Origin: Nonomuraea thailandensis
GTDB lineage: Bacteria > Actinomycetota > Actinomycetes > Streptosporangiales > Streptosporangiaceae
Assembly: GCF_024172165.1 (NCBI RefSeq)
Contig: NZ_JAMZEB010000002.1
Location: 11,549,001-11,613,000, forward strand
Length of the DNA stretch: 64,000 nt
Direction: 5' to 3'
Part shown: piece after piece, positions 15,055 to 24,483 of the stretch
Numbering within the stretch: the first letter of the stretch is position 1
Layout: every line of letters starts with the position of its first letter
Translations under genes and position numbers: made by a program
Notes under the pieces: generated by a model
What the model was told of the DNA's origin: nothing
Databases searched by the model: none
Seen by the model: the letters and a program-made list of their open reading frames with translations, nothing else

Positions 15055-16422
15055 TCAGACCATCCAGGTCTGCCCCTCCGGGGTGTCGGAGACCCGCACA
15101 CCGAGCTCGGCCAGCTCGTCGCGCAGGCGGTCGGAGCCGGCCCAGTCGTGCGACCCGCGCGCCCGCTCCCGCGCCTCCAGCAGCTCGGCGGCCCCGGGAG
15201 GCAGCACCCGCGGCTTGCCGATGTCGGTGGACAGATCGAGCCCCAGCACCTGATCCAGATGCAGGAACGTCTCGAACTTCGCCCCCGGCGCCACCGCCTC
15301 GTCCCGCTCCAGCTCCCGCAGGACGCGCAGCGCCGCCGGGGTGTCGAGGTCGTCGTCGAAGGCCGACTCGGCGCGGTCCGCGTACTCCCGCGACAGGGGC
15401 GCGCTGACCGACTCCGCCCACTCGGCCACCCTGGAACGCCACCTGCGCAGCGTGCGGTCGGCGGCCTTCAGCGTGTCCCACGTGAGGTTCATCTGCTGGC
15501 GGTAGCGGTGCTCCAGGAACGCCATGCGCACGGCCAGCGGGTCGAGGCCGGCCGCCGCCACATCCGACAGCAGCACCACGTTGCCCGTGGACTTGGCCAT
15601 CTTCTGGCCGTCGAAGAGCAGGTGCTCCCCGTGCACCCAGTGATCCACCACCTCGTGGCCGGTCGCCGAGTTGGACTGCGCCCGCTCGTCCTCGTGGTGC
15701 GGGAAGCGCAGGTCGATCCCGGCGGTGTGGATCTCGAAGCGCGGCCCGAGAAAGCGCAGCGACATGGCCGAGCACTCCACGTGCCAGCCGGGGAAGCCCC
15801 GCCCCCACGGCGCCTCCCAGGTCAGCTCGCCCTCGCCGGGCTTCCACAGGGCCCAGTCGGCGTGGAAACGCTTGCGCGGATCGACGGCCCCGATGCGGTG
15901 GGCGGGCTTGAGCGCGTCGAGCCGGTTGCCGGAGATCTCCCCGTAGGAGGGGAACGTCCGTACGTCGAAGAACACCGACCCGTCGGGCACGGCGTAGGCG
16001 TGCCCCTGCTCGACCAGCTTGGCGATCAGCTCGACCATCAGGTCGACCGTCTCGCTGGCCCTCGGCGTGTGCTCGGGCGGCCGGAGGTTGAGCGCGGACG
16101 TGTCGGCCCTGAACGCCTCCTCGTAGTGGCGCGCGAGCTCCAGCGGCGAGCGGCCCTCCGCGCGCGCCCGCGCGAGGACCTTGTCCTCGCCCTCGTCGGC
16201 GTCGTCGGTGAGATGGCCGACGTCGGTGATGTTCTGACAGGCCACGACCCGCACCCGCCGCCGCTCCAGGACCCGTCTGATCAGGTCGGACAGCAGGTAC
16301 GTACGCAGGTTGCCCACGTGCGCGTGCCGGTAGACCGTCGGCCCGCACGTGTACATCCGCACCGCGCGCCCGGCGGCGATCTCCTCGACCTGCCTGGCAC
16401 GCGTGTCGTAGATCCGCAACAT
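15055..16422 (-). CDS. cysS: Cysteine-tRNA ligase of non-canonical actinobacterial type
   Basis: Charges tRNA-Cys with cysteine. The 455-aa protein has the full set of CysRS signatures: CGPTVYRHAHVGN (HIGH region, about residues 26-38), zinc ligands in GWHVECSAM and FPHHEDE, KMAKSTGN (KMSKS loop), and a C-terminal helical domain with WAGSDRLRDELAELGV. The zinc Cys and His are intact. It is not MshC, which has CGITPYDATHLGHA. The usual actinobacterial CysRS instead begins CGATVQAxPHIGH, so this looks like a second, different-lineage copy. A -10 box sits six bases before the ATG. Confidence 0.85.
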   Translation of the reverse strand: MLRIYDTRARQVEEIAAGRAVRMYTCGPTVYRHAHVGNLRTYLLSDLIRRVLERRRVRVVACQNITDVGHLTDDADEGEDKVLARARAEGRSPLELARHYEEAFRADTSALNLRPPEHTPRASETVDLMVELIAKLVEQGHAYAVPDGSVFFDVRTFPSYGEISGNRLDALKPAHRIGAVDPRKRFHADWALWKPGEGELTWEAPWGRGFPGWHVECSAMSLRFLGPRFEIHTAGIDLRFPHHEDERAQSNSATGHEVVDHWVHGEHLLFDGQKMAKSTGNVVLLSDVAAAGLDPLAVRMAFLEHRYRQQMNLTWDTLKAADRTLRRWRSRVAEWAESVSAPLSREYADRAESAFDDDLDTPAALRVLRELERDEAVAPGAKFETFLHLDQVLGLDLSTDIGKPRVLPPGAAELLEARERARGSHDWAGSDRLRDELAELGVRVSDTPEGQTWMV

Positions 16423-16428
16423 CTCCCG

Positions 16429-16434
16429 AGCTTA
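16429..16434 (-). promoter_or_regulatory. -10 box of cysS (leaderless)
   Basis: TAAGCT on the minus strand, six bases before the ATG at 16422. Confidence 0.5.
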
Positions 16435-16442
16435 GCCCGGCG

Positions 16443-18287
16443 TCATCCGCCCAGGAAACCGAGGATGTCCCTGTCGCCGCGCTCGCGCAGCCTGCCCAGA
16501 ACCTCCTCGCGGGTGGCCGTGTCGGGCAGCCCGATCCTGGCCCCGATCAGCCGCAGGCCCTCCATCTCCGAGCTGACGGGCGCGGTGTAGCCGAACAGGT
16601 AGAGCGCCCGGTTGATGGGCGGCATGTTGACGGGCGCGGCCGGCAGGTAGCGGGTCAGCAGCTCGCCGCCGTCGGACACGGTCAGGAAGACGTGGTCGCC
16701 CTCCTGCGCCTTGTACTCCGCCAGCACGTTGCGGATCGAGCCCATCGTGGGCTGGTTGTGCCAGCTGATCACCACGTCGCCGGACGGCGCGGAGGCCGTG
16801 AGCTGCCCGCCCGGCGCCATCCCCAGGTACGCCGCGAACCCCGTCGGCAGCGGCGACCCGGACCCGCGCAGGTGCTCGGCGTTGACGTCCACGCGGTGCC
16901 ACCAGCGGCCGTCGCGGGAGCGGAAGCTGCGCCGCGTCTCCGAGACGTCCTTGCGCGGCTGGTACGGCTCCGCCTCACCGCCGGGGGCGGTGCCCGCCAC
17001 CCTGATCCAGCCCCGCTGCGTGCGCTCGAACCCCGGCCCGCCCGAGTACGCGCGCACCGAGCTCTCGCTCACGTCGTAGCGGGAGGTCAGGTTCGCCACG
17101 ATCGTGCTCACCGAGGCCTCGCCGCCGGCCCGCTCGATCTCCCTGGCGATCATCTCCCTGATCCCCAGGTACTCGTCGCCGCCCCACCTGGTCAGCCCGT
17201 ACTTGTTGCGGTCGACCCGGCGGAAGCGCTCGTCGGCGGTGAGCTGGTTGCGGATGCCGACCAGGCTGTAGTCCTCGCCGATGCGCTCCTGGATCTCCTC
17301 GGGCGACAGCGGCGCGCCCGCCACCGCCAGCACCGCCTCGGCCTTCTCGTTGATGCTGCGCGGCCACGGCACCACGTGCTGGCCCAGCACGCGCAGCTGC
17401 GGCACGGCCAGGATCCACCGCTCGGCGACGTCCTCGCGCACGCCGAGCTGGGACACCATGGACACGGCCTCGCCCAGCGGGTGCGGCCCGTCGGCGAAGA
17501 GCTGGCGCGTCTTCTCCCTCAGCTCGTCGGCGCCGCCCGCCACCAGCCAGCCGTCGGCCTGCTCGTAACCGGTCAGCAGCGTGCGCACGAACCGCCACGC
17601 CGGGATCCCCAGCGTGCGCAGCTCGGTGCGGTGCCACGGCACGGTGGCCTGGAGGTCGTCGGCCGGGGCCGCGGAGCCCAGGCGGCCGCGCAGCCAGGCC
17701 ACGTGCGCGACCAGCGCGGCGGCCTCCGGCCTGCTCAGCCAGGCCTCCACGTGGTCGCGCAGGTCGCGCTCGATCTGCCTGATCCGCTCCCGCGTCACCG
17801 AGAACCGCTGCGCCAGCTCGTCCAGAGTGGCCCGCTGCGTGGCGTACAGGCGGTCGCGGGCGATGGCCCGCTGCCGGTCGTCCAGCGCGCCGAACAGCTC
17901 GTCGATCAGCTCGGGCAGCGGCCTGTCCGGTCGGGACGGCGCGGGCACCGGCTCGGGCGCGGGCTCGAGCAGCCGGTCGAACACCCCGCTGAACAGCTTC
18001 TGCACCACGTCCTTGCCCAGCGTCTCCGGCGACCGCTCGGCCTCGGCGGGGTCGGAGAAGCGCAGCAGCGGCAGGATGTCGCCGAGCATGAGGTGCCCCC
18101 AGCAGGCCACGGCCAGGTCGGCCAGGTGGCCCGCGACGGTCTGCGTGCCGACGATGGCGCACGCGCGGTCGAGGGGGATCGCCTGCCACCAGGCCTCGGG
18201 CAGCTGGGGCTCCTCCACGATCGGCGCGATCTGACCAGGGGAGGTCCAGCGCAGGGGTGGCGCGAGGTCGCTCAGGCTGAGGTTCAT
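16443..18287 (-). CDS. Sigma-region-4-like DNA-binding protein, operon gene 3
   Basis: 614 aa, no established function. Residues 1-105 form an N-terminal domain shared with the paralog at 20161-22407 (MNLSLSDLAPPLRW). Residues 123-185 hold a helix-turn-helix almost identical in style to region 4.2 of primary sigma factors (LDELAQRFSVTRERIRQIERDL). Residues 313-430 look like two winged-helix units (SPEEIQERIGEDYSLVGIRNQL; VSTIVANLTSRYDVSESSVRAY). Residues 440-614 are a C-terminal domain also shared with the paralog (DGRWWHRVDVNAEHL, LPTGFAAYLGM). There is no sigma region 2, so it is not a sigma factor. It is the last gene after a UvrD-type helicase, with a 48-bp gap. A DNA-binding scaffold or specificity subunit is inferred. 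Confidence 0.75.
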   Translation of the reverse strand: MNLSLSDLAPPLRWTSPGQIAPIVEEPQLPEAWWQAIPLDRACAIVGTQTVAGHLADLAVACWGHLMLGDILPLLRFSDPAEAERSPETLGKDVVQKLFSGVFDRLLEPAPEPVPAPSRPDRPLPELIDELFGALDDRQRAIARDRLYATQRATLDELAQRFSVTRERIRQIERDLRDHVEAWLSRPEAAALVAHVAWLRGRLGSAAPADDLQATVPWHRTELRTLGIPAWRFVRTLLTGYEQADGWLVAGGADELREKTRQLFADGPHPLGEAVSMVSQLGVREDVAERWILAVPQLRVLGQHVVPWPRSINEKAEAVLAVAGAPLSPEEIQERIGEDYSLVGIRNQLTADERFRRVDRNKYGLTRWGGDEYLGIREMIAREIERAGGEASVSTIVANLTSRYDVSESSVRAYSGGPGFERTQRGWIRVAGTAPGGEAEPYQPRKDVSETRRSFRSRDGRWWHRVDVNAEHLRGSGSPLPTGFAAYLGMAPGGQLTASAPSGDVVISWHNQPTMGSIRNVLAEYKAQEGDHVFLTVSDGGELLTRYLPAAPVNMPPINRALYLFGYTAPVSSEMEGLRLIGARIGLPDTATREEVLGRLRERGDRDILGFLGG

Positions 18288-18335
18288 TGAGGTCCAACCG
18301 GCAAAGGGAAGATATCCGCAGTTCAGACTATGTGA

Positions 18336-20156
18336 TCAGAGGGGTAAAAACGGGCTGCCTCTTCCGGAATGGGAGATATAGAGCATCGAACGCGCCCGGG
18401 TGCAGGCGACGAACAGTATGCTCCGTTCGCGTTGCAGGGCACGAGCCCGCGCGTAAGGCTCCTCCGGAGGCGGCGCGGGCACCACGCCCTCCGCCACCCC
18501 GATGAGCGCCACCCGCTCGAACTCGAGCCCCTTCAACTGCTGGAAGGTCGACGCCCGCACGTCCAGGCCGGTCAGCGCGCGCTTGGCGGCGCGGACGAAC
18601 CGCTGGTCGCGGGCCCCGACGGCGATCTCGCGGGCGGGCACGCCGTCCGCCAGCCACGCGTCGATCGTGCCGCGCAGCCCGCCCAGCTCCGCCTCCGGCG
18701 AGTCGTACGCCCTGACGACCGGCCGCTCGCCGTGCCGGGCCGAGCTGAAGGCCGACAGGTCGGTCACGCCCTTGACCAGGCCGGGCGAGGGGCTGCCGCC
18801 GCGCAGCCGCACGGCGAAGGAGAGCAGCTCCTGCGGCAGCCGGTGGGAGCGGTCGAGCGAGTGCTGGACGGCGGGGATGCCGACCGCGCCGAGCGCCACC
18901 TTCGTGTCGGTGACGCGCTGGTGCGGGTCGCCGACGACGAACAGGTCGTCGCGCGCCCGCGGCACGGCCGCCCTCAGCAGCCGCCACTGCGCCGGGCTGA
19001 TGTCCTGCGCCTCGTCCACGACCATGTGACGGTACGGCTTGCGCCCCGGATCCACATCGTCGAGGAGATCACCTGTGGAGATCGACAGCAACCGGAGCGC
19101 GTCCTCCGTGAGCTGGGCCAGCGAGCGCGCGCCCGGGCCCACCAGCGGGGGGCGGCGGCCCTCCGCGCCGGCCACGATCCGGACGGCCAGGCGTTCGGCG
19201 TTGTCCACCTCGACCCGCTTGCGCACCACCTCGTCCTCGATCAGCAGGTCCAGCTTCGCCGACAGCTCGTCGGCCAGGCTCTGCGAGAACGTCACCAGCA
19301 GCACGGGGCCCGCCCCCCGCGCCGCCAGGTGGGCCGCCCGGTGCAGCGCGACGACCGTCTTGCCGGTGCCCGCGCCGCCCACGACCAGCACCGGATGCTC
19401 GAACCTGGCCGCCCTGGCCAGCCGGTGCTGCGGCGGGTACAGGAACGTGCACCAGGCCGGCGCCTCCAGCACCCGGTCCAGCGCGACCTTGTCGGAGACG
19501 AACGCCGCCCGGTCAGGGCTGCGTCGCAGCGCCGCGTAAAGGTCCTCGGGGTCGATCGGGCCGGGCTCCTGCTCGGTGGCGCGCCAGGCGTTCAGCTCCC
19601 GCCACGCCTCCGACAGCGAGCCGCCCCTGGCCAGCACCGCCAGCGGGACGTACTGGGTGGGCGGCAGCAGCGGCTCCAGCGCGGCCACGTCGGCCTCGGT
19701 CGTGACCAGGCGGAACAGCGGCAGCGCCGCCAGGTCCAGGCCCAGCCCGAGCAGGTCGCCGTCGCAGATCGGCGCGAACAGCCTGGCGGACCTGGCGGAC
19801 CGGCGTAAGGCGGGCTCCACCCGCTCCAGCGCCTCGGCGTCCCACTCCTCCACGACGCCGATCGCCGGGTTGACGCCGTAGCGGTGGCGGCGGGCGTACG
19901 ACCAGGCCTCGGGGTCGGGCAGCAGCGTGCGCAGCCAGTAGACGTCCCGCTGCCGCACCACCACCCCGCGATGGCCCTCGGTCAGCCGCAGGGTCGCCAC
20001 CCGCGGGTCCCTGGCGCCCCTGACCCTCTCGGGGTGCGGGGCGCCCGACACGTTCAGCAGGAACCGGCGCAGCGCGACCACGGCGTCCCTGCGCACCGGC
20101 TGGGCCAGTGCGCTGAGCTCCCTGGGAAACTCAGGGCCGATCGCGAGCCGCGGCAC
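18336..20156 (-). CDS. UvrD-type SF1 helicase with RelE/ParE-like N-terminal domain
   Basis: 606 aa ATP-dependent DNA helicase of superfamily 1A. Helicase motifs: Walker A GGAGTGKTV (259-267), Walker B DEAQD (381-385), motif III VVGDPHQR (407-414), motif IV SHRLPQELL, motif V KGLEFERV (542-549) and motif VI FVACTRAR (582-589). The first 115 residues are not helicase. They match the RelE/ParE-like domain found on some bacterial UvrD relatives (TLRLTEGHRGVVV, then YARRHRYGVNPAIGVVE). The GTG start is four bases after the stop of the upstream paralog gene, so translation is probably coupled. Context between two paralogous DNA-binding-type proteins suggests one complex acting on DNA, in repair or defence. 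That role is inference. Confidence 0.85.
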   Translation of the reverse strand: MPRLAIGPEFPRELSALAQPVRRDAVVALRRFLLNVSGAPHPERVRGARDPRVATLRLTEGHRGVVVRQRDVYWLRTLLPDPEAWSYARRHRYGVNPAIGVVEEWDAEALERVEPALRRSARSARLFAPICDGDLLGLGLDLAALPLFRLVTTEADVAALEPLLPPTQYVPLAVLARGGSLSEAWRELNAWRATEQEPGPIDPEDLYAALRRSPDRAAFVSDKVALDRVLEAPAWCTFLYPPQHRLARAARFEHPVLVVGGAGTGKTVVALHRAAHLAARGAGPVLLVTFSQSLADELSAKLDLLIEDEVVRKRVEVDNAERLAVRIVAGAEGRRPPLVGPGARSLAQLTEDALRLLSISTGDLLDDVDPGRKPYRHMVVDEAQDISPAQWRLLRAAVPRARDDLFVVGDPHQRVTDTKVALGAVGIPAVQHSLDRSHRLPQELLSFAVRLRGGSPSPGLVKGVTDLSAFSSARHGERPVVRAYDSPEAELGGLRGTIDAWLADGVPAREIAVGARDQRFVRAAKRALTGLDVRASTFQQLKGLEFERVALIGVAEGVVPAPPPEEPYARARALQRERSILFVACTRARSMLYISHSGRGSPFLPL

Positions 20157-20160
20157 CGGC

Positions 20161-22407
20161 TCAGTCCAGGAGCTCGAGCAGGTCGTGATCCCCGCGTTCG
20201 CGGAGCCTGTCGAGCAAGTCTGGCAGCGCGACGGGCCCCGTCATGCCGATCCTGGTGGCGATCACCCTGGCCGCCTGGTCGCGGGTGCCTCCCGGGGCCG
20301 TGTACCCCACCAGGCGCAGCGCCTTGGTGATCTTCTCGGCCCCCTGGGCGGCGACCGGGAGGTGCCTGGCCCGCAGCACCCCCTCGTCCGACAGCGTCAG
20401 GAACAGGTGGCCGCCCTCCCGGGCGCCCACGTCCACCAGCAGCCGCTCGATGCTCTGGAGGATCGGCTTGCCGTGCCAGATCATGTTCAGCTCGCCCGCG
20501 GCGCTCCTGACCATCCTGCTCTCGCCCGGCGACAGCCCCAGGTACGAGGCGAACCCCGTCGGCAGCGCGCACTCACCGCCCGCGAGCTGCTCGGCCGTGA
20601 CGTCGATGCGCAGCCACCAGCGGCCGTCGGGCTGCCTGAAGCAGCGCTGCGTCTGGGAGACGTCCTTCAGCGGCTGGTACGGCTTGTCCGGCTCGCCGTT
20701 GGCCTCCTGCGCCGGCTGGGCGACCGGCGTGAACGCCTGGAACTGCGGCGGACCAGGGGGCGGCGGCGTCATCCCGACCGGGCCGAACGCCGAGGGCACC
20801 AGCTCCACCGGCGGTTGCGGCTGCTGCTGGAACGGCTTGCGCTGCGGCAGCGGCGGCGGCGGGAGCTCCGGCTGCGGCGGGGGAGGAGGCGGCGGCGGGG
20901 CCAGCGTGGCCAGCACGAACTGCCACGCGGGGACCTCCAGCGCCTGGATCTCCACGCTGTGCCAGTCGGCCGCGTCGATGAGCTGCTCCTTGGGGGCCGC
21001 GGGGCCCAGGGTCCTGGTCAGCTCGTCGAGGTGCGCCCGGTACGGGGCCGCCTCGTCGCTGGACAGCCAGGAGTCCAGGCGGGCGCGGAGCTCGTCCTCG
21101 GTGGCGGAGATCTCCGCCGGGGGGACGGCGAACAGCTTGGCGAGCTGGTCCACGGCCGAGGGCTCGTCGGTGAAGACCCGGTTCTGGGCCACCGCCCAGC
21201 TCTTGTCGTCGAGACCGGCGAAGGCGGCCTCGATGAGCTCGGGCAGCGGGCGCTCCCGCCCGTCGGCCTCGGCCTGGAGCGCCTCGGCCTCCTGGATCGC
21301 CGGCTCGGGGGCGGGCTCGTCGGCGGCGTCCAGCACCGGCGAGGGCTCCGGGTCGCGGGCCTCGTCGGCCGCCGGCTCGGCGTCGGCGTCCAGGACCCGC
21401 TCGGCCTCCTCCGGCTCCTCCTCGTCCAGCGTGGCGCTCTCGTGGTGCGCCGCGGCCTCGCGGGGCTCGTCGTGACGCGCGTCGAGCGCATCCCCGGCGT
21501 AGGCATCCGCGGCGTAGGCGTCCTCGGCGGCGCGTCCGGCGCCGGGCTCGTCCTCCGCGACGGGCTCGGCGCGGTGAGCATCCTCCGACGGCTCCTCGGG
21601 AGCCTCCGGAGCGGCATCGCGCTCCTCGACGCCCTCAGCGGCGTGCTGCGCGGCGACCGGCTCGGAGCCCTCCTCCTCGGCCACCTCCGCCCGCTCCGGC
21701 GCCGCAGCGGGCGACTCAGCCTCGCCGGCGACGTGAGCGTGCCCGGTGACGTCCCCCGGTTCGTGCGCGACGGACTCGTGCTCGACGGCCGCCTGCTCGA
21801 CGGGCTCATGGGAGACCGGCTCGTGGGTGACGGGCTCGTGGGTGACGGGCTCAGGGGCGACGGGCTCAGGGGCGACGGGCTCAGGGGCGACGGGCTCAGG
21901 GGCGACGGGCTCAGGGGCGACGACGGGCTCGTGGACGGCTGGCGCGTGGGTGAAGGACTCCGCCGGCAGGGAGGTGACGTGCTTGGGCGCGTCCTCGCCG
22001 CGCGGGTGCGCCAGCCGCACCAGGACGGCCGAGAACAGCGTGTTCAGCACCGGCCGGGCCTGGATGAACGGCTGGTCCACCAGCTCCCGGCTGGTCAGCG
22101 CGAGCAGCCCGGCCCACGACCCGGCGCGGTCGAGCGCGATCGCGACGGCGGGCTCGTCGGCCTCCTCAGGGTCCAGGACGTGCAGCGCCGGCAGGACGTC
22201 GCCCACCGCCGCCGCGGGCCAGTGCTCAAGGGCGATCTCCGTCAGCAGCTCACCCAGTGACTCGGGGCCGATCGCCGCCAGGACGAGCGGCATGGGCAAA
22301 CTGCGCCACCACGCATCCGGCAGGTCCGGCTGCCCGGTGAGTAGCGTGATCGTCGACGAGTCGCTCCACCTCAACGGTGGTACGAGGTCGCTCAGGCAGA
22401 AGTTCAT
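20161..22407 (-). CDS. Paralog of the sigma-4-like protein with long linkers, operon gene 1
   Basis: 748 aa, paralog of the product of 16443-18287. The N-terminal domain (1-130, MNFCLSDLVPPLRW) and the C-terminal domain (576-748, PYQPLKDVSQTQRCF, DGRWWLRIDVTAEQL, LPTGFASYLGL) align well, and both proteins end LRERGDxDxL. In between it differs. Residues 160-385 are an acidic Pro/Ala/Glu linker with EPVAP and EPVTH repeats. The helix-turn-helix region (387-447) is present but degenerate (VDQLAKLFAVPPAEISATEDEL lacks the recognition arginines). The two winged-helix units are replaced by a Pro/Gln-rich stretch (503-575). It probably keeps the protein contacts but not the DNA contact. It is the first gene of the operon. 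Confidence 0.75.
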   Translation of the reverse strand: MNFCLSDLVPPLRWSDSSTITLLTGQPDLPDAWWRSLPMPLVLAAIGPESLGELLTEIALEHWPAAAVGDVLPALHVLDPEEADEPAVAIALDRAGSWAGLLALTSRELVDQPFIQARPVLNTLFSAVLVRLAHPRGEDAPKHVTSLPAESFTHAPAVHEPVVAPEPVAPEPVAPEPVAPEPVAPEPVTHEPVTHEPVSHEPVEQAAVEHESVAHEPGDVTGHAHVAGEAESPAAAPERAEVAEEEGSEPVAAQHAAEGVEERDAAPEAPEEPSEDAHRAEPVAEDEPGAGRAAEDAYAADAYAGDALDARHDEPREAAAHHESATLDEEEPEEAERVLDADAEPAADEARDPEPSPVLDAADEPAPEPAIQEAEALQAEADGRERPLPELIEAAFAGLDDKSWAVAQNRVFTDEPSAVDQLAKLFAVPPAEISATEDELRARLDSWLSSDEAAPYRAHLDELTRTLGPAAPKEQLIDAADWHSVEIQALEVPAWQFVLATLAPPPPPPPPQPELPPPPLPQRKPFQQQPQPPVELVPSAFGPVGMTPPPPGPPQFQAFTPVAQPAQEANGEPDKPYQPLKDVSQTQRCFRQPDGRWWLRIDVTAEQLAGGECALPTGFASYLGLSPGESRMVRSAAGELNMIWHGKPILQSIERLLVDVGAREGGHLFLTLSDEGVLRARHLPVAAQGAEKITKALRLVGYTAPGGTRDQAARVIATRIGMTGPVALPDLLDRLRERGDHDLLELLD
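21799..21918. repeat. Eight 15-bp tandem repeats inside a coding region
   Basis: Units of GACGGGCTCAGGGGC: five perfect copies at 21844-21918 and three variants at 21799-21843. On the minus strand they encode EPVAP and EPVTH/EPVSH units of the linker. The length keeps the frame, so copy number can change without breaking the protein. Confidence 0.85.
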
Positions 22408-22519
22408 CCCGTTCCGTTCACCAGCCCCTCACGCCGCCGCAGCGGTGCAGCCATAATCTCGCCGCCCACGGAACAGACCATAGTCCGGCAAATCAGCCCT
22501 ACGCATCATGCTCGACGCA
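22408..22519. promoter_or_regulatory. Promoter region of the paralog-helicase operon
   Basis: The only gap upstream of the three-gene operon. It is more AT-rich than its surroundings, with TATGGT- and TTATGG-like -10 candidates on the minus strand, and GGAACGGG directly before the ATG at 22407. No single promoter can be chosen with confidence. Confidence 0.35.
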
Positions 22520-23296
<777 letters not shown>

Positions 23297-23398
23297 GACG
23301 ATCAGCTCACATTCGATCAGACATCGGGCCCCCGTGGCCGTGCTGTCTGTTCACTTTAGAGCCTGATCGTCCCTACGACATATCAAGTCACTTCGGAC

Positions 23399-24472
23399 TC
23401 ACCCCACGCTCTTCGCCCATTCCCTCTTCAGGTACGCCTTCGCGGCGTCGGCCTGCGGAATCGTCATGAGCACGGGCGGGCCGGGCGGCCTGGGCAGTTT
23501 CGCGGCCTGCTCGGTGTCGAGCGTGCCCTTCATGAGCATCGCCTCGCCGCGCGCCGGGCGGGCGAAGCCCTTCTGGAGCAGGTTCTGGCCCTCGTCGGAG
23601 AACAGGAACTCCTGCCACAGCCGGGCCGCCGCCGGGTGCGGGGCCGCCTTGCTGACGGCCTGCACGTGGTAGCCGCCGAGTGCGGAGTCGCGCGGGATGG
23701 TGACCTTCCAGGCCTCGGGGTGGCTGGCGCCGCGGGCCGCGTTCAGGTGGTCCCAGGCGACGATCACGTTGGCCTTGGCCGGCTCGGTGAGCCGCCCCTC
23801 CTGCTTGAGCTTGGCGAACAGCGCCACGCCCTGCTCGGGCCGCGGCACGCCCGCGCGCAGCGAGGCCGCCATGACCCCGTCGAACGCCGCCGCCGCGCGC
23901 AGGGGGTCGCCGTCGAGCGCGACCCGGTGGCCGGGCTTGAGCAGGTCGGCGAAGGCGGCCGGCGGTTTGACCTCGCGCGGGTCGTACCCGATGGACATGT
24001 AGCCGCCGTAGGCGGCGTACCAGGCGCCGGACGGGTCCTTGACGTGGTCGGGCAGGTCCTGCCAGCCCTGCACCTTGTACGGCGCGAAGCGGTCGGCCCC
24101 CGAGACGGCCACGTCCATGGTCAGGTCGAACACGTCGGGCCTGAGCTTGGGCGCGATCTCCAGCTCCCGCGCGCTGCTGGCCCCCGGTTCGAGCTGGTTG
24201 ACCTTGATGTCGTACTTGTCGGCGAAGGTGTCGATGATCTCGCCGTAGTTGACCCAGTCGCGGGGCAGGGCGATCACGTTCAGCTCACCCTCGCGCCTGG
24301 CGGCCTCGGCGAGGCGCTCCATGGTGCCGAAGCCGGCCTTCAGCGAGCCGGCCTGGGCGTTGACGGGCGGCAGGTTCTTGCTCTCCGTCGTGGTGGTGGA
24401 TTCGGTGGACGACGCGCCGCATCCGGCGCTGGCGAGGATGGCTGCTGCGGCGGCGCAGGTACGTACAGTCAC
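23399..24472 (-). CDS. ABC transporter solute-binding lipoprotein
   Basis: 357-aa extracytoplasmic solute-binding protein, of the class that delivers polyamines, iron or similar solutes. The N-terminus is a lipoprotein signal with lipobox LASAGC near residue 16, followed by a Ser/Thr linker. The body has the two-lobe pattern of the spermidine/putrescine and iron-type binding proteins (GELNVIALPRDWVNYGEIIDTFADKY; LWQEFLFSDEGQNLLQKGFARP). No permease or ATPase gene is adjacent, so it is an orphan. GTG 24472 starts the signal peptide, and the long in-frame extension upstream is antisense to other genes. A TAAGTA box lies eight bases upstream. Confidence 0.8.
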   Translation of the reverse strand: MTVRTCAAAAAILASAGCGASSTESTTTTESKNLPPVNAQAGSLKAGFGTMERLAEAARREGELNVIALPRDWVNYGEIIDTFADKYDIKVNQLEPGASSARELEIAPKLRPDVFDLTMDVAVSGADRFAPYKVQGWQDLPDHVKDPSGAWYAAYGGYMSIGYDPREVKPPAAFADLLKPGHRVALDGDPLRAAAAFDGVMAASLRAGVPRPEQGVALFAKLKQEGRLTEPAKANVIVAWDHLNAARGASHPEAWKVTIPRDSALGGYHVQAVSKAAPHPAAARLWQEFLFSDEGQNLLQKGFARPARGEAMLMKGTLDTEQAAKLPRPPGPPVLMTIPQADAAKAYLKREWAKSVG

Positions 24473-24483
24473 ACAACGAATAC

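Noticed and set aside
12507..15407. Very long plus-strand open frame opposite the penicillin-acylase gene
   Set aside because: It is antisense to a clear S45 enzyme and reads as Arg/Gly/Pro/Val-rich shadow sequence, which is common in high-GC DNA.
15055..16422. Call as mshC (mycothiol ligase)
   Set aside because: MshC has CGITPYDATHLGHA; this protein has CGPTVYRHAHVGN and the full CysRS anticodon-side domain.
21799..21918. Tandem 15-bp repeats as a possible CRISPR-like or minisatellite array
   Set aside because: There are no spacers and the repeats are in frame inside a coding region, where they encode a linker.
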